From the IMG/VR virus record IMGVR_UViG_3300030419_006925, positions 75,397-104,181 of that record: DNA of 28,785 nt; one strand, 5' to 3'. This DNA comes from a virus. Position numbers and translations under genes: made by a program. Numbering within the stretch: the stretch's first letter is position 1; every line of letters begins with the position of its first letter. This document shows positions 28,709 through 28,785 of this stretch, piece by piece. Below the pieces are notes generated by a model. It worked only from the letters and a program-made list of their open reading frames with translations, was not told the origin of the DNA and did not search any database.

Positions 28709-28785
28709 TTACTCACCTCCGGTATTGAGTTCTTTGGCTTGCTCCGTCATCTGAGCAATATCAGCAACGGTCAAGGGGTTTTCTT
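28709..28785 (-). CDS. C-terminal end of a gene (partial)
   Basis: The last 24 codons before TAA (28709-28711) read ENPLTVADIAQMTEQAKELN then TGGE. Its 5' part lies beyond the right edge. The fragment is helical and polar; nothing more can be said. Confidence 0.6.
   Translation of the reverse strand, partial: ENPLTVADIAQMTEQAKELNTGGE

Overview
The window looks like part of a large tailed-phage genome (Caudoviricetes), most likely marine or aquatic, rather than a bacterial chromosome. Supporting signs are near-total coding on one strand (every convincing gene is on the minus strand), many ORFs of 33-120 codons joined by ATGA/TAATG overlaps, a PIN-PhoH ATPase, three tRNA genes, a phage-borne tmRNA, an HNH protein, and fibre-like beta-propeller and LamG proteins. 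No terminase, portal, capsid or polymerase gene is visible, so this is an accessory and virion-associated segment. Base composition is AT-rich. The host is not identifiable with certainty. Several secreted proteins (TlpA-like redoxin lipoprotein, VWA lipoprotein, trypsin-like protease) resemble envelope proteins of Myxococcota/Deltaproteobacteria-type bacteria, which is a weak host hint.

Layout in transcription order, right to left. 28785-26087: very small genes, including two tiny membrane peptides, zinc-ribbon proteins, a winged-helix-like protein and several members of a recurring small 'GDLV' beta-barrel family. 26071-23282: two more tandem GDLV paralogues, a VWA lipoprotein and a secreted serine protease. 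23291-19464: Nudix hydrolase, a basic protein with an ENWR N-terminus, and an 842-residue protein of unknown function. 19442-17111: two paralogous beta-propeller fibre-like proteins. 17107-12272: a CxxC-less Rdx-like protein, small membrane/secreted proteins, and a cluster of ENWR-tagged genes (unknown protein, GNAT-like, HAD-like) around a coiled-coil/LamG protein. 12237-9474: more GDLV proteins, a VOC-fold protein, a zincin with a long acidic tail and a coiled-coil protein. 9474-6102: a 763-residue fusion of a ligase-type nucleotidyltransferase with an HxGH cytidylyltransferase-like domain, plus an acidic virion-like protein. 6019-1: a Fis-like DNA-binding protein behind a good promoter, redoxin lipoprotein, tmRNA, permuted NlpC/P60-like enzyme, nucleotidyltransferase, HNH protein, tRNAs and PhoH.

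Two patterns stand out. First, a short N-terminal peptide (MKLLLENWRxxL-E and variants) heads otherwise unrelated proteins. Its coding DNA is a repeated 26-nt block that, in four of five full-length cases, overlaps the upstream gene by exactly 17 nt, with the upstream stop codon lying inside the tag. One further copy is an orphan 11-codon ORF ending in TAG immediately before, and in frame with, the coiled-coil/LamG gene. The tag resembles in layout the capsid-targeting sequence of T4 internal proteins, so it may mark proteins packaged in the virion. Second, about ten small proteins share the 'hxxGDhV ... G(I/V)V(I/V) ... VxW' layout of an SH3/KOW-like barrel, a lineage-specific expansion of unknown role. 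Together with the tmRNA and the enzyme set (Nudix, HAD, GNAT, ligase and nucleotidyltransferases), the segment looks like a toolkit for host takeover, part of which may enter with the DNA.
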